Shown in pieces: positions 1 to 12,182 of a DNA stretch of 61,553 bases; position 1 is the first letter of the stretch, and every line of letters begins with the position of its first letter. The stretch covers positions 1 to 61,553 of the forward strand of contig PBMU01000023.1 in NCBI GenBank assembly GCA_002722775.1. Reading direction: 5' to 3'. The translations under genes and the position numbers were made by a program. The DNA comes from Rhodospirillaceae bacterium. Lineage in GTDB: Bacteria; Pseudomonadota; Alphaproteobacteria; Thalassobaculales; Thalassobaculaceae. A model generated the notes under the pieces. The model had not been told where the DNA came from and did no database searches. It saw only the letters and a list, made by a program, of their open reading frames with translations.

Positions 1-309
1 CAGCCCCGTACCGACCGGAACGTCAACGATGGCCCCGGTACGCCTAACCGTGTCGCCCTCCTTGATGTCACGGTCATCCCCGAAAATCACGATTCCAACA
101 TTGTCACTCTCAAGGTTTAGCGCCATGCCCTGAATTCCATTAGGGAATTCAACCATTTCGCCGGCTTGGACCTGATCGAGACCATAGACACGGGCTATCC
201 CATCCCCCACCGAGAGGACCTGGCCAACCTCCGCGACCTCCGCCTCGGAGCCGAAATTGGCGATCTGTTCCTTCAGGATGGACGAAATTTCGGCAGCACG
301 GATATCCAT
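1..309 (-). CDS. atpA: F1 ATP synthase subunit alpha (N-terminal part, runs off window)
   Basis: Catalytic-core alpha subunit of the F1Fo ATP synthase at the inner membrane; only the first 103 codons are present. The translation begins [20 protein letters not shown] and continues through the beta-barrel segment ([20 protein letters not shown], then [20 protein letters not shown]), which is diagnostic for AtpA. The nucleotide-binding domain lies outside the window. The ATG at 309 shares its A with the TGA stop of atpH (TGATG), so the two are translationally coupled, as expected for an atpHAGDC operon. The order delta-alpha matches other alphaproteobacteria, where the F1 genes form an operon separate from Fo. 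Confidence 0.96.
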   Translation of the reverse strand, partial: MDIRAAEISSILKEQIANFGSEAEVAEVGQVLSVGDGIARVYGLDQVQAGEMVEFPNGIQGMALNLESDNVGIVIFGDDRDIKEGDTVRRTGAIVDVPVGTGL

Positions 310-860
310 CAACCTATACCCTTCATGGCAAATTGTAACCGTTGCAGCTTGGTTCTGATCGAGCTGTCAAGCATACGTGAGCCCACGCGTACTACGAGAC
401 CGCCGATCAGTGTCGGGTCAACCTCAAGGTTCACCGTCACTTTCTGGCCCATCGCCTCGCGCAGCGCGGCGGTCACGGCCTCAGTCTGATCTTGAGTTAA
501 TTCGACAGCCGAGGTCACGTCAGCCCCTACCTCGCCGCGGCGGTACGCGAGTTCTGCGAGAAAAGCCTTTATCATATCATTGACCACGAACAACCGCCGG
601 TTTCCAGCAACCACTCCAATAAAATTACTGGTTAACTTGTGCGCAGCACACCGTTCCAGAACGGCCGCCATGCCCTTGGCTTGTTCGTCTCGGCTCAATG
701 CTGGGGACCGTACCAACTTTGCAAGATCTTTGTTTTCCGAAATCAGTTGACGCAACTGCGTCAGATCCGTAGCCACCACGTCCAGCGACCGCTCGCCCTC
801 AGCCAACTCATACAGAGCGGAGGCATAACGTGCCGCGAGACCTTGCGATTCGGAAGCCAC
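309..860 (-). CDS. atpH: F1 ATP synthase subunit delta
   Basis: Delta subunit, the stator link between F1 and the Fo b subunits. The 183 aa length is typical. It starts with [20 protein letters not shown], the conserved N-terminal helical domain, and ends with [20 protein letters not shown], the conserved C-terminal OSCP/delta motif. It is first in the visible F1 operon and overlaps atpA by one base. The operon promoter should lie in 861-1128. No abnormalities are seen. Confidence 0.96.
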   Translation of the reverse strand: MASESQGLAARYASALYELAEGERSLDVVATDLTQLRQLISENKDLAKLVRSPALSRDEQAKGMAAVLERCAAHKLTSNFIGVVAGNRRLFVVNDMIKAFLAELAYRRGEVGADVTSAVELTQDQTEAVTAALREAMGQKVTVNLEVDPTLIGGLVVRVGSRMLDSSIRTKLQRLQFAMKGIG

Positions 861-1128
861 CAGGGATCGCCCCTCAAAGATTTTAGAGGTACCAGCCCGC
901 GCCCATCTCTCGTTGAAATAATCTAGAGCTAGACAAAGCGGGACGCCGGACCCTCCCCGCCCGGGCGCGGCGGTTAACTAGCATAGACCTCGGAGGCGCG
1001 CAAGCGATGCGGGGGGGGCTGGGCCGCGCGGAATCCGCGCGGAAATCCTCGCGCTTTTGTCATAAATCGGGACTTAAGCAATTAGAACCGCAAAGACGCC
1101 GTTAGATGAATGGATCCACAGCGTAAAG
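861..1128. other. Intergenic spacer between priA and atpH, GC-rich
   Basis: No gene is seen. The spacer follows priA and precedes atpH, both on the minus strand, so it should carry the atp operon promoter, but no convincing -35/-10 pair was found. It contains a poly-G run near 1010-1018 and a very GC-rich hairpin at 1024-1042. Confidence 0.5.
1024..1042. repeat. GC-rich hairpin downstream of priA
   Basis: CCGCGCGG-AAT-CCGCGCGG. Each arm is itself self-complementary, so the element is both a direct and an inverted repeat with a 3-nt loop. It could attenuate transcription coming from priA, but no T tract follows on the minus strand, so it is not a standard intrinsic terminator. Confidence 0.45.
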
Positions 1129-3324
1129 CTACATAAACCCATAAGGATCAACATCCACTCTCAGCCGTGCTGCGGAAGGTAATTTGAGTGGAGCGAGCCA
1201 GTCACGTACCAACTTCTGGACATTCACGGATCGCGTCGCCTTCAAAAGCAACCGCCTTCGATGACGTCCTCGCAGCAGGGCCAGCGGCGCCGGTGCTGGT
1301 CCCAGTACTTGAACATCAGAGAACCGGGGTGCCGCCCGGGCGAGCAATTGTCCCGCTTCGTCCGCCGTCGCAGCATCGCGTGCACTGACAACAAGTGCCA
1401 CCAGACGGCCGAAAGGAGGCATCCCTGCCTCCTCGCGCGCCCTGCTCTCCTCCAATAGGAAACGATCTCGGTCCCATTTCACTAGGGCGCGCATCACCGG
1501 ATTCTCGGGGAAATGGGTCTGCAGGAACACAGAGCCGGGACGATCGGACCTGCCCGCGCGGCCTGCCACCTGATGAAGTAACTGATATGTACGTTCAGAA
1601 GCGCGAAGGTCGCCCCCAGCAAGTCCCAGGTCGGCATCGATAACGCCAACAACGGTAAGCATCGGGAAATGATGGCCTTTGGCTACGACCTGGGTGCCGA
1701 TAATGATGTCGACCTCTCCGGCACGAACAGAGCGAACGAATTCGGCTGCGGCATTGGGTCCGCTGAGTGTATCACTGGAGACGATCCGGAGCCGGGCGTC
1801 AGGGTAACGGTCATGAACCTCCTCAGCAAGCCGCTCGACACCTGGACCACTGGGCGTCAGGCTGTCAACCGTTCTGCATTCTGTACACTCTTGAGGCAGA
1901 TCCGCCGCGAAGCCGCAGTGATGGCATTGAAGACGTTGAGACAGTTTGTGCTCAACAAGCCAAGCGCTGCAATTTGGACATTCCAAACGGTGGCCACAGG
2001 CCCGGCATAGTGTGAGTGGCGCATAGCCTCGTCGATTGAGGAACAGCAGAGCTTGTTCTCCCCGCTCGAGGGCGGCGTTCACCGCCCGAGAAAGGTCGGG
2101 TGTGATCCAGCGTCCACGCTCCGGTCCAGCGATACGCATGTCGACAGCGTGAACATCGGGCAAAGTCGCACCGCTGTGTCGAGTAGGTAATGCGACACGA
2201 GCGTAACGACCTCGCTCGACATTTGTGACAGTTTCGAGCGAAGGCGTGGCGGAAACGAGAATCGCCGGAATATTGCCTAGACGGGCACGTACAATCGCCA
2301 TGTCCCGGCCCTGATAGGCAACGCCATCTCCTTGCTTAAAAGCCGCCTCGTGTTCCTCATCGACAATAACTAGACCAAGGTTGGGGAACGGCAAGAAAAG
2401 CGCCGATCGGGCGCCTACAAGGACTGGCATGCGACCCTCGATTACGGCGCGCCAGGTCCAGCGGCGCTGAAGTGGGGAAAGATCGGAGTGCCACTGACCG
2501 GGAGGTGCGCCAAAGCGTCCCTCAAAACGACCCAGAAACGACGTGGAAAGCGCGATCTCCGGCACCAGTATCAAAACTTGACGACCCATGCGTAAGGTCT
2601 CGGCGATAGCTTCGAAATAGACGTCAGTCTTGCCGGCTCCAGTCACCCCATCGATCACAGTGACCGAGTAGCCTCCACGTCCAGCCATATGAACAAGCTG
2701 GTTCGCTACCTCACTTTGGACATTATCGAGAGCTACAGCACTTGGCCAGTCAGGATCAGGCACTGGAACCGCGGGATCTGCCGGCAGTTCGACTGTCGCC
2801 ACCATTCCCACTTTGGCAAGCATCTTGATCACGCCGGGACTCACACCGAGTTCCCGACTGATTTCGGTAGTTGTTCTTGGTGGTCCATCGCGAAGGAGCT
2901 CTAAAATTCGCCCGCGTGCTGGTGTGATCCTCACGGACCTGGGCGGATCCGCAGCCGCGCTGGTATATGCTTTCACGGAGCTGCGTGGTTTCAGGGCGGA
3001 AGGCACGCTGACGGCCATTCGCATCACCGAGCCCGGTGGCGAGAGTGTGTAGGAGGCCACCCATTCCACGAACCTAAGCGTCACTTCAGGTAACGTTGGG
3101 ACTTCGTGACGCCGTATTACACATTTCAGCTTGGACGCATCGATATTGCCTTGCCCATCGCCGCTCACAACACCGGTCACATGCCGTCCCGACAAACGCA
3201 CCTCGACGACATCCCCGGGCACAAGGTCGAGGCCACCATCAAGATAATCGTAGGGACCGGCCAAGGGCAGCGGCAATAGCACGCTCACGCGTCGCTCTGG
3301 TCCGAGCACTCCGATCCCCATCAA
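1129..3324 (-). CDS. priA: Primosomal replication restart helicase PriA
   Basis: 3'-5' superfamily 2 DNA helicase that recognises stalled forks and reloads the replisome. The 731 aa protein has an N-terminal fork-binding region (about 1-110), a winged-helix-like stretch (about 130-190), Walker A GVTGAGKT at about 226-233, and a DEEH Walker B (IVDEEHEAAFKQ). The Cys-rich zinc insert includes CRACGHRLECPNC, CHHC and CTEC. A C-terminal helicase motif QVAGRAGRSDRPG follows. It is divergent from fsa with about 160 bp between them, and the priA / atpH neighbourhood is common in alphaproteobacteria. The start could be either of the first two Met codons. Confidence 0.96.
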   Translation of the reverse strand: MMGIGVLGPERRVSVLLPLPLAGPYDYLDGGLDLVPGDVVEVRLSGRHVTGVVSGDGQGNIDASKLKCVIRRHEVPTLPEVTLRFVEWVASYTLSPPGSVMRMAVSVPSALKPRSSVKAYTSAAADPPRSVRITPARGRILELLRDGPPRTTTEISRELGVSPGVIKMLAKVGMVATVELPADPAVPVPDPDWPSAVALDNVQSEVANQLVHMAGRGGYSVTVIDGVTGAGKTDVYFEAIAETLRMGRQVLILVPEIALSTSFLGRFEGRFGAPPGQWHSDLSPLQRRWTWRAVIEGRMPVLVGARSALFLPFPNLGLVIVDEEHEAAFKQGDGVAYQGRDMAIVRARLGNIPAILVSATPSLETVTNVERGRYARVALPTRHSGATLPDVHAVDMRIAGPERGRWITPDLSRAVNAALERGEQALLFLNRRGYAPLTLCRACGHRLECPNCSAWLVEHKLSQRLQCHHCGFAADLPQECTECRTVDSLTPSGPGVERLAEEVHDRYPDARLRIVSSDTLSGPNAAAEFVRSVRAGEVDIIIGTQVVAKGHHFPMLTVVGVIDADLGLAGGDLRASERTYQLLHQVAGRAGRSDRPGSVFLQTHFPENPVMRALVKWDRDRFLLEESRAREEAGMPPFGRLVALVVSARDAATADEAGQLLARAAPRFSDVQVLGPAPAPLALLRGRHRRRLLLKATRSVNVQKLVRDWLAPLKLPSAARLRVDVDPYGFM

Positions 3325-3483
3325 CTAATATCCCAACAACCAGTGTAACCAAGATTCTGTGCCGTCAGGGCCATAGTCGCAAGCCGAGTTCTGAAGGCAA
3401 CAGATATTGCAGTTCTCAGCCTAGCCAGCGCCCTATCTGTCCACTAGACTCTCTAGTGATTCGGGCATATTGCCGGACCTACA

Positions 3484-4173
3484 ATGAGCGAGCGCTACAT
3501 GAAGTTCTTCGTCGACACCGCAGACACTGCTGAGATCGCGAACCTCGCCTCGACCGGGCTGGTTGACGGTGTGACCACGAATCCATCGCTGGTCGCCAAG
3601 ACCGGCAAGGACTTCTTGGAAGTGGTTCGAGAAATCTGCGGACTGGTGGACGGGCCTGTAAGCGCCGAAGTTACTGCAACTGACTTTCCAACCATGCTTG
3701 CCGAGGGCCGTCATCTTGCCAAAATTGCTGACAATGTGACCATCAAGGTCCCGCTCACAGTGGACGGCCTTAGAACCTGCAAGGCGATTTCCGACGACGG
3801 AATCATGGTTAATGTCACATTATGCTTTTCCGCGGCTCAGGCCTTACTCGCGGCCAAGGCTGGTGCCAGCTTCATATCACCCTTCGTCGGGCGACTCGAC
3901 GACATAGGCATTGTCGGCACTGACCTTATCGCTGACATCATACAGATCTACGCGAACTATGATTTTCCAACCCAGGTTCTAGTTGCCTCCGTCCGCGGCC
4001 CACAACACGTGATCGATGCCGCAAAACTAGGTGCCGACGTGGTAACGGTTCCGCCCGGAGTGATCCGTGCGATGTACAACCATCCGCTGACTGACAAGGG
4101 GCTGACCGCCTTCCTAGCAGATTGGGAGAAGACCGGTCAGACCATCCTCCCGACGAAGAGCAGTCCGGCATGA
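3484..4173 (+). CDS. fsa: Fructose-6-phosphate aldolase / transaldolase-like protein
   Basis: Class I aldolase of the short transaldolase family (Tal/FSA, usually 215-220 aa), acting in central sugar-phosphate metabolism. Visible motifs are the N-terminal MKFFVDTAD strand, [11 protein letters not shown], the Schiff-base Lys in NVTIKVPLT, and the C-terminal phosphate-binding [11 protein letters not shown]. The first in-frame ATG (3484) gives 229 aa. The ATG at 3499 (MKFFVDTAD) matches the usual family start and is equally plausible. The stop overlaps the next start as ATGA, so it is coupled to the DUF484 gene. FSA and true transaldolase cannot be told apart from sequence alone. Confidence 0.9.
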   Translation: MSERYMKFFVDTADTAEIANLASTGLVDGVTTNPSLVAKTGKDFLEVVREICGLVDGPVSAEVTATDFPTMLAEGRHLAKIADNVTIKVPLTVDGLRTCKAISDDGIMVNVTLCFSAAQALLAAKAGASFISPFVGRLDDIGIVGTDLIADIIQIYANYDFPTQVLVASVRGPQHVIDAAKLGADVVTVPPGVIRAMYNHPLTDKGLTAFLADWEKTGQTILPTKSSPA

Positions 4174-4922
4174 CAGAAAAACGACCCGTTGCGAATCCGA
4201 AGGGCCACGAGGCTGCCTCCGCCAACAACACGTCGGCTCAGGTAATAACGAAAAAGGCCGTTCTCGAATATTTGCGGCATCATCCCAGAATGCTCGTCGA
4301 GAACCCGGAAATTCTTGAAATTCTCACGCCGAGCATGCGCTACAAGCGCGACAACAATGTGATCGACATGCAACACATTGTTCTGCAACGCCTCCGCGAG
4401 GAAAACGGCAAGTTGCGGGATGCTTATGCCTCCTTGATCGCCAGCGCGCGCGACAACCGGACTTCACAGAACCAGGTCCACGAATGCGTGTTGCAGATTC
4501 TGGCGGCACGCAGCTTCGAAAAATTGATCCATACGGTGACAGCCGATCTGCCAATGGTACTAGACGCGGATGCCGTGACGATTTGCTTGGAGGCCGGCGA
4601 CGCAATAATTCCTAAATCCTACGCAAGCGGCTTGCGGTCGCTTAGCGAAGGGGAAGTAGATCGCTATATCGGCCCTGGACGCAACGTTACGTTGTCCTCC
4701 GAAGACATAGACAACAGTCGGCTTTTCGGTGCCGCGTCCGGATTGATACGCAGTCGGGCGCTAGTCCGGCTCAATATAAGCACAAAGGCCCCCAAGGGAT
4801 TGTTAGCAATCGGTTCCCGCGACCTAGAGGCCTTCCATCATGGACAAGGGACCGAACTCATCGATTTTCTAGCCCGATCCCTTGAGGTGACCATTCGGCA
4901 ATGGCTGAACCTTCCAGCTTGA
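4170..4922 (+). CDS. DUF484 family protein
   Basis: Conserved protein of unknown biochemical role with a GAF-like fold, commonly encoded just before xerC in proteobacteria. The start at 4170 overlaps the fsa stop (ATGA); an upstream in-frame ATG at 4122 would sit deep inside fsa and is unlikely. The 250 aa product has the family signature [20 protein letters not shown] near the N terminus, then [19 protein letters not shown], a coiled-coil-like linker, and a GAF-like domain from about residue 95. The stop lies 22 bp inside xerC, supporting one operon fsa-DUF484-xerC. Confidence 0.88.
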   Translation: MTEKRPVANPKGHEAASANNTSAQVITKKAVLEYLRHHPRMLVENPEILEILTPSMRYKRDNNVIDMQHIVLQRLREENGKLRDAYASLIASARDNRTSQNQVHECVLQILAARSFEKLIHTVTADLPMVLDADAVTICLEAGDAIIPKSYASGLRSLSEGEVDRYIGPGRNVTLSSEDIDNSRLFGAASGLIRSRALVRLNISTKAPKGLLAIGSRDLEAFHHGQGTELIDFLARSLEVTIRQWLNLPA

Positions 4923-5851
4923 CCACGCTTGGCATCACCTCCGATCTCCAGTCAACGCTCGTAGATTGGCACGCCTGGCTAGTCGGCGAACGTCAGGTGT
5001 CAAGCCACACGATTGCGGCCTACGAGCGTGATCTGATCGTGTTTATGAGGTTCATTACTATACATTTAGGCCATGCACCGACGCTCGCTGATGTTGCCAA
5101 CCTCAAAGTCACGGATTTTAGGGCCTACCTGGCCCAGTGCCGCATCGGCGGCCTATCGGCTGCCTCGACAGCGCGGAACTTGTCCACAATCCGAGGCTTT
5201 TTTCGCTTTCTTGACCGGCGTCGCGGCGTGCATAATCCGGCGATAGGCACGGTTCGGACACCGAAGCGACCAGAACTTTTGCCCAAAGCTCTTGGCTTAG
5301 AAGACGCTTTGAACATATTGGGTGCAACCGAGATCGTCGCTACCGAACCCTGGATTGGGGCCCGCGACGCCGCGATCTTCTCTCTGTTATACGGCTCCGG
5401 GCTGCGGATCGGAGAAGCGCTTGCGCTGAACAGAACCGATGTGCCGCTAGGCGAGACCATCACCGTATTGGGGAAGGGCGACAAACAGCGGGTTGTCCCC
5501 GTCCTCCCGGCTGTGCGGGACGCTGTAGACAAATATGTGATGCGTTGTCCCTTCAACAAGGGTGGGGGTGGCGCCCCACTCTTCGTCGGTGCGCGCGGTA
5601 AGCGCCTGCAGCCGGCCGTGCTTCAAAAGGCGATGCGGTTGGTTCGTAATTCTCTCGGACTACCGGACACTGCCACACCACACGCACTCCGCCACTCCTT
5701 CGCCAGCCACCTGTTGTCAGATGGTGGGGACCTGCGCACGATCCAGGAACTGCTTGGCCATGCCTCGCTATCAACTACCCAACGCTACACCAAGTTGAAT
5801 GCCGAGCATATCATCGCCGTCCACCAGCTTACACATCCGCGGGATCGGTAA
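4901..5851 (+). CDS. xerC: Tyrosine recombinase XerC
   Basis: Site-specific recombinase that resolves chromosome dimers at dif together with XerD. The 316 aa protein has an N-terminal SAM-like core-binding domain (about 15-110) and a C-terminal catalytic domain. The full catalytic set is visible: R169 (GSGLRIGE), K192 (GKGDKQR), H261 and R264 (HALRHSF), H287 (LLGHASL) and nucleophile Y296 (TTQRYTKLN). Linkage to a DUF484 gene favours XerC over XerD. The gene is convergent with sucD, with only 35 bp between the stops. Confidence 0.93.
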   Translation: MAEPSSLTTLGITSDLQSTLVDWHAWLVGERQVSSHTIAAYERDLIVFMRFITIHLGHAPTLADVANLKVTDFRAYLAQCRIGGLSAASTARNLSTIRGFFRFLDRRRGVHNPAIGTVRTPKRPELLPKALGLEDALNILGATEIVATEPWIGARDAAIFSLLYGSGLRIGEALALNRTDVPLGETITVLGKGDKQRVVPVLPAVRDAVDKYVMRCPFNKGGGGAPLFVGARGKRLQPAVLQKAMRLVRNSLGLPDTATPHALRHSFASHLLSDGGDLRTIQELLGHASLSTTQRYTKLNAEHIIAVHQLTHPRDR

Positions 5852-5886
5852 GTAGTGACCCCACCCAAACTTCGTTAACCGGCAGG

Positions 5887-6762
5887 TCATCCTTTCAATA
5901 GATCGACCATTGTGGATCCCAAGGCGGCGGGAGAATGCGCGACACGCATCCCCGCGGAACGCATTGCCTCCATCTTATCTTCCGCACCCCCCTTTCCTCC
6001 AGCGATGATCGCTCCCGCATGACCCATACGCCGACCAAGGGGCGCTGTAAGGCCGGCAACGAAACCGACTATCGGCTTCTTCACCTTATTTTTCTTTATG
6101 AATTCCCCCGCTTCTTCCTCGGCTGACCCTCCGATCTCGCCGATCATAACGATCGACTCAGTCTCGTTGTCACCAAGAAACATATCCAAGCAATCAATGA
6201 AATCAGTCCCATTCACAGGGTCCCCGCCGATCCCGATGCAGGTCGACTGCCCAAGTCCCGCGTCGGAGGTCTGAGAAACGGCCTCGTAGGTAAGCGTGCC
6301 CGAACGCGACACAATGCCAACCGATCCACGCTTGTGAATATGGCCCGGCATGATTCCGATCTTGCACTCATCAGGTGTTATGACGCCTGGGCAATTCGGA
6401 CCAATCAGTCGCGTCACTGAACCTTGCAAACGCCGTTTAACCTTCACCATATCGAGCACGGGAATGCCTTCGGTAATGCAGATCACGAGCGGAACTTCAG
6501 CTTCAATCGCTTCCAAAATCGAGTCCGCAGCGAAAGGTGGCGGCACATAGATCACCGAGGCATTGGCTCCGGTGCCCTCGACTGCACCTGCAACGGTATC
6601 AAACACCGGATGACCAAGATGCGTTTGTCCACCCTTGCCAGGCGTAACACCGCCGACAATCTGGGTGCCATACTCGATCGCTTGTTTAGAATGGAAGGTA
6701 CCTTGGGAACCCGTAAAACCCTGACAAATGACTTTTGTATCCTTGCTAACCAATACGGCCAT
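5887..6762 (-). CDS. sucD: Succinyl-CoA synthetase subunit alpha
   Basis: Alpha subunit of the TCA-cycle enzyme that converts succinyl-CoA to succinate with NTP formation. The 291 aa product starts [18 protein letters not shown]; CoA-binding Rossmann motif [11 protein letters not shown] is present, and the phospho-histidine is in [14 protein letters not shown]. The start ATG at 6762 shares its base with the sucC TGA (TGATG). A GTG codon directly before it (6765) is an alternative start. Unlike many alphaproteobacteria, no sucA/odhA follows; the convergent xerC ends the cluster. Confidence 0.96.
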   Translation of the reverse strand: MAVLVSKDTKVICQGFTGSQGTFHSKQAIEYGTQIVGGVTPGKGGQTHLGHPVFDTVAGAVEGTGANASVIYVPPPFAADSILEAIEAEVPLVICITEGIPVLDMVKVKRRLQGSVTRLIGPNCPGVITPDECKIGIMPGHIHKRGSVGIVSRSGTLTYEAVSQTSDAGLGQSTCIGIGGDPVNGTDFIDCLDMFLGDNETESIVMIGEIGGSAEEEAGEFIKKNKVKKPIVGFVAGLTAPLGRRMGHAGAIIAGGKGGAEDKMEAMRSAGMRVAHSPAALGSTMVDLLKG

Positions 6763-7958
6763 CACACGATCACCTTTACGGCCCTAACAATCTTCGCGGC
6801 CGCATCGGCCAAATTGGCTGCCGAAACAATGGGTAGGCCGCTCTTAGCCATAATCTGCTTACCAAGCTCAACGTTGGTGCCCTCAAGTCGAACGACCAGG
6901 GGTACGTTAAGACTGACTTCCCGGGCTGCCGCGACGACCCCTTCGGCGACCAAGTCGCATCGCATAATCCCGCCAAAGATGTTGACAAGGATACCCTTTA
7001 CGTTCGGGTCTGAAAGAATGATCTTAAAAGCCACTTTCACCCGGTCCCTCGTCGCGCTCCCACCCACGTCGAGGAAATTCGCAGGCTCCTCGCCATACAA
7101 TTTGATAATGTCCATGGTTGCCATAGCAAGCCCGGCCCCATTAACCATGCAACCAATGCTGCCGTCGAGCTTTACGTAGTTCAAGTCGTGTTGAGCAGCC
7201 TTGAATTCCGCCGGATTCTCCTCATCTTCGTCCCGCAGTTGTTCCAACTCTGGATGGCGGAACAGCGCGTTGTCGTCAAAGTTCATCTTGGCGTCCAACG
7301 CAATGACTTCGCCCTCACTAGTAACTACCAGCGGATTGACTTCGACCAAAGAAGCATCCAGATCGCAAAACGCCCTGTAAAGCGAGTTCAACATTTCGAC
7401 AATCTGACCTAGCTGGTTCCCCGCGAGGCCAAGCCTAAACGCAATTGTGCGCGCATGATGCGACTGTAACCCCGTCACTGGATCAATGACCGTAGTGATG
7501 ATCTTATCCGGTGTTTCAGTAGCAACCTTCTCGATCTCCATTCCACCCTCTGTGGACGCTATCACCGTTATCTTACTAGTGGTACGGTCGACGAGCAGCG
7601 AAAGGTAGAGCTCACGGGCTATATTGCAGCCTTCCTCAATGTAAAGGCGCTTTACCTCCTTGCCATCTGACCCGGTCTGTTTAGTAACCAACACGTTTCC
7701 CAGCATCTCAGCGGCATTGGCCGCAACGTCAGCGACGGACTCGACCACACGAACGCCACCCTTGCCGGTCTCGTTACCTTTGAAACGGCCTGCGCCCCGC
7801 CCACCTGCATGGATCTGCGACTTAACTACATAGACCGGCCCACTCAAATCATTTGCGACGGTCCGTACCTCATCGAGCGTGAATGCCACGCCGCCCCTTG
7901 GGACAGCGACACCGAACTTGGCCAGCAATTCCTTGGCCTGATACTCGTGAATATTCAT
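6762..7958 (-). CDS. sucC: Succinyl-CoA synthetase subunit beta
   Basis: Beta subunit with an ATP-grasp fold that carries the nucleotide- and succinate-binding sites. The 398 aa length is typical. It begins [37 protein letters not shown] marks the ATP-grasp site, [20 protein letters not shown] the metal site, and [10 protein letters not shown] the C-terminal domain. It is one-base coupled to sucD and lies 171 bp downstream of mdh on the same strand, so the mdh-sucC-sucD order of TCA genes is kept. Confidence 0.97.
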   Translation of the reverse strand: MNIHEYQAKELLAKFGVAVPRGGVAFTLDEVRTVANDLSGPVYVVKSQIHAGGRGAGRFKGNETGKGGVRVVESVADVAANAAEMLGNVLVTKQTGSDGKEVKRLYIEEGCNIARELYLSLLVDRTTSKITVIASTEGGMEIEKVATETPDKIITTVIDPVTGLQSHHARTIAFRLGLAGNQLGQIVEMLNSLYRAFCDLDASLVEVNPLVVTSEGEVIALDAKMNFDDNALFRHPELEQLRDEDEENPAEFKAAQHDLNYVKLDGSIGCMVNGAGLAMATMDIIKLYGEEPANFLDVGGSATRDRVKVAFKIILSDPNVKGILVNIFGGIMRCDLVAEGVVAAAREVSLNVPLVVRLEGTNVELGKQIMAKSGLPIVSAANLADAAAKIVRAVKVIV

Positions 7959-8129
7959 GACGCCTAGTTTTCGCTATAGGACGTGCCAGGGAAATTACAC
8001 CAACGGGCCCGTGTTACTGTGGATACCAATTTTCGTACAACATGAGCTCTATCTTCCGGCGTAAGCCTAATAGAAGCAACTGGTGACCACTCAGAAGGCG
8101 TTGGTTCCTTAAGTTCCCATGCTATTTCG

Positions 8130-9641
<1,512 letters not shown>

Positions 9642-10787
9642 TTAATCGTCCTGGTCGATCCGGGCCCTGGCGGATTCGATGTAGTCTGCAGACTGCATCT
9701 CGATCAAGCGGGATGTCGTGCGTTCGAATTCAAATTTCCAGTCTTCACCTTCGTATAGGATATCCGGGTGCGCGTCGGCAGATAGAATTAAGTGGATATG
9801 ATTATCATATAGTGTGTCAATCAAGTTCATGAAACGACGGGCTGCGTCCCTTCGTACATCACTCATCAAGGGGACCCCTGACACCAGGATCGAATGGAAA
9901 TGCCGTGCGATAACGAGGAAATCTCCTGGCCCGAGCGGTGTCTCGCAAAGATCCGCGAAACCAAACCAGGCTACGCGACCATACGCTTTCGGGACTTGAA
10001 TGCGCCTCCCACGAAACTCGATCGCGACGGGCTTACCCGCACCACCGTCCGTGAGATCCACGAAGGTCATCGCCAATTCCTCCTCAGCGCGTGCATCAGC
10101 GGGGACGTGATAAACTGCCATGCCCTTCAGACGATCAAGCCGATAATCTTTTCCATCAGTAAGGTGAAGAACCCGCATCCGATCCTTTAGTATCTCGATA
10201 AAGGGTAGGAACCGATCGCGCTGCAAGCCGTCCTTATAAAGGTCATCTGGGTGGCGGTTCGACGTGGCGACGACGACAACGCCTAAATCGAACATCGCAT
10301 GGAACAGACGCGAGACAATCATTGCATCCGCTATGTCACGAACCTCGAACTCGTCGAAACAAAGAAGCCAGTTCCTATTCGCCAATTTAGCAGCCGTCGG
10401 ACCGATGGGCTCTGCTGATTTATTTTCCTGGTTTGCCTTGCGCCACTGGTGAATGAGCTCATGTGCTTCCTGCATAAACTCGTGGAAATGAACTCGACGT
10501 TTGCGTTCAACACTCACGTCTTCAAAAAATAGGTCCATAAGCATGGATTTGCCACGTCCGACCGTACCGTGGATGTAGAGCCCCCGGGGGGTATCCTTGT
10601 GAGACTTCTTTTGCAAGCCCAAGCGAGCACGCCAACCCACGACGCTTGGACCAGGGTGATAACCTGCCAAAACCTCATGCATGATCTGGAGTTCCTCCAC
10701 GACCGCCGATTGCGCCGGGTCAGGCGTCATCGTGCCGGACTCAATCAGTTCGCGATAATGGACGCGCGGCCCGTCCAATTTGACCAT
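9642..10787 (-). CDS. zapE: Cell division protein ZapE (AFG1-family ATPase)
   Basis: AFG1/LACE1-type P-loop ATPase, linked to Z-ring stability in enterobacteria. The 381 aa protein has Walker A GTVGRGKSMLMDLFF and Walker B LLCFDEFEVRDIADAM. It also has the family-specific TSNRHPDDLYKDGLQRDRF and, near the C terminus, RFMNLIDTLYDNHIHLILSA. It follows an SDR gene by 15 bp on the same strand and probably shares its transcript. Its position next to the mdh-suc genes is common in alphaproteobacteria. Confidence 0.94.
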   Translation of the reverse strand: MVKLDGPRVHYRELIESGTMTPDPAQSAVVEELQIMHEVLAGYHPGPSVVGWRARLGLQKKSHKDTPRGLYIHGTVGRGKSMLMDLFFEDVSVERKRRVHFHEFMQEAHELIHQWRKANQENKSAEPIGPTAAKLANRNWLLCFDEFEVRDIADAMIVSRLFHAMFDLGVVVVATSNRHPDDLYKDGLQRDRFLPFIEILKDRMRVLHLTDGKDYRLDRLKGMAVYHVPADARAEEELAMTFVDLTDGGAGKPVAIEFRGRRIQVPKAYGRVAWFGFADLCETPLGPGDFLVIARHFHSILVSGVPLMSDVRRDAARRFMNLIDTLYDNHIHLILSADAHPDILYEGEDWKFEFERTTSRLIEMQSADYIESARARIDQDD

Positions 10788-10802
10788 CGCGCCTAACGCT
10801 CC

Positions 10803-11552
10803 CTACCGGCCACCGGTCACGTCGATTATCGCACCAGCGCAATAGCTTGCCCCGTCACCTAGTAGCCATACAATGGCCTCAGCGACTTCCTCTGGCTGAC
10901 CGACCCGACGGATTGGGATGTTGGGTATGGCCTGAGAGGCGCGATCCGGAAGCCCAGCAGCGGCGTGTATTTCAGTGTCGATCATTCCTGGCGAAACCGC
11001 ATTTACCAAGATCCCCTCGTTTGCAACCTCCCGGCCCAGTCCAAGCGTGAAGGAATCCACTGCTCCCTTGGAAGCCGCGTAGTGGACGAACTCGTTCGGC
11101 CCACCCAGACGAGATGCGGCAGAGGCAACATTGACGATCCGCCCGCCCTCCCCGCCGTTTTTGATCGACATCCTGCGAACGGCCTCGCGGCAACAAATCA
11201 TTAGGCCGATTACATTGAGCCCCATCACTTCGCGCATAGCGTCGACCGTCATGTTCTCAACACGGGTTCCAAGTCCGGTCGTCCCAGCACTGGTCACCAA
11301 ACCCCTTACGGGTCCCAATTCCCGTTCCGCCTTATCAAAAAGACGCAGAATATCGGCTTCTTCGTTTATGTCACCACGCAACCGAATCGACTTTTGTCCA
11401 GTGGAGCGGACCTTCGAAACGACCCGTTCCGCCGCCGCCTCATCGTTGGCGTAGTTGACCGCCACATCCCAACCGTCGGTGGCGGCACGAACCGCTGTCG
11501 CAGCCCCAATTCCACGGCTACCACCGGTAACGATTAACAATCCTTTGCTCAC
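10803..11552 (-). CDS. SDR family oxidoreductase
   Basis: Classical short-chain dehydrogenase/reductase, 249 aa. The cofactor motif TGGSRGIG is at about 9-16, NAG is replaced by SAG (TSAGTTGLG), and the catalytic Ser region (NVASAASRLGG) and YAASKGAVDS (Tyr-x3-Lys) are intact. The C terminus ends in IIDVTGGR. NADP preference is suggested by the basic residues after the Gly-rich loop, but the substrate is unknown. It lies 15 bp upstream of zapE, probably as a co-transcribed pair. Confidence 0.9.
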   Translation of the reverse strand: MSKGLLIVTGGSRGIGAATAVRAATDGWDVAVNYANDEAAAERVVSKVRSTGQKSIRLRGDINEEADILRLFDKAERELGPVRGLVTSAGTTGLGTRVENMTVDAMREVMGLNVIGLMICCREAVRRMSIKNGGEGGRIVNVASAASRLGGPNEFVHYAASKGAVDSFTLGLGREVANEGILVNAVSPGMIDTEIHAAAGLPDRASQAIPNIPIRRVGQPEEVAEAIVWLLGDGASYCAGAIIDVTGGR

Positions 11553-12182
11553 GAACCCCTCCTATAACATCTGGACGTCACAGCCTTGCCGAGCACAGAA
11601 TTACCTCGCATTCACCACGACCTTTTCTGCGACCGCCGGGACTAAAACAGAAGCATGAGTCTTGCGCGCGGTATTTTTACGCATCCTTGAAAATTCCGCC
11701 ACCAAACCAGAGACTGCAGCAGGCCGTGCCAACTTGGTGAGATCCCCTCCTGCAGACGAGTAACCGCGGGTTCGTAATACGAGGTTTGGTGGGCTCAAAT
11801 TTGAGACCCTTGGATCGCAGGTCTGACGGCCAGACAGAAGAGTTGGAGGGCCACCAGACCCCATCGCCTTTTAGCATAGCCTCGTCATGGACGTTGTTGA
11901 AACGAGTAGGCAACGATGGAGCCACGTCGACATTAGTCGCGAGTTCTGCTCGCAGCCCGCATGGGCGGTGCCAAGTTTGCCCGAAATAATCGTTCGCAGG
12001 TTTGTCATTAGCTCAAACACAAAATGTGCCGCCTATCCAACTACTCAACAATTCGCCATATTTTATTCGTTCCATGATGGTTTTCAGCGGCGACCATAGA
12101 AAGATTAAAGTCCGTTCGAAAAGATAGCAATCGAATGACTGAGCGCTAAACTAATGTCCCAATTCCACCACGGAGACGCCCC
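11553..12182. other. 630-bp intergenic region between divergent genes
   Basis: It separates the SDR at 10803 from the divergent proline racemase-family gene and should hold both promoters. No gene could be assigned. Several open stretches on the minus strand (about 11600-11925) have protein-like composition but no motif or family resemblance I can name. A 12-bp palindrome lies at 11794-11805. Confidence 0.45.
11794..11805. repeat. Perfect 12-bp palindrome CTCAAATTTGAG
   Basis: A perfect inverted repeat, flanked by GGG on the left and ACCC on the right so that the symmetry nearly continues. It sits in the space between two divergent genes. It could be a dimeric regulator site; no matching second copy was noticed in the window. 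Confidence 0.4.

Noticed and set aside
1024-1042. GC-rich hairpin as an intrinsic terminator of priA
   Set aside because: The stem is strong, but no T tract follows on the minus strand.
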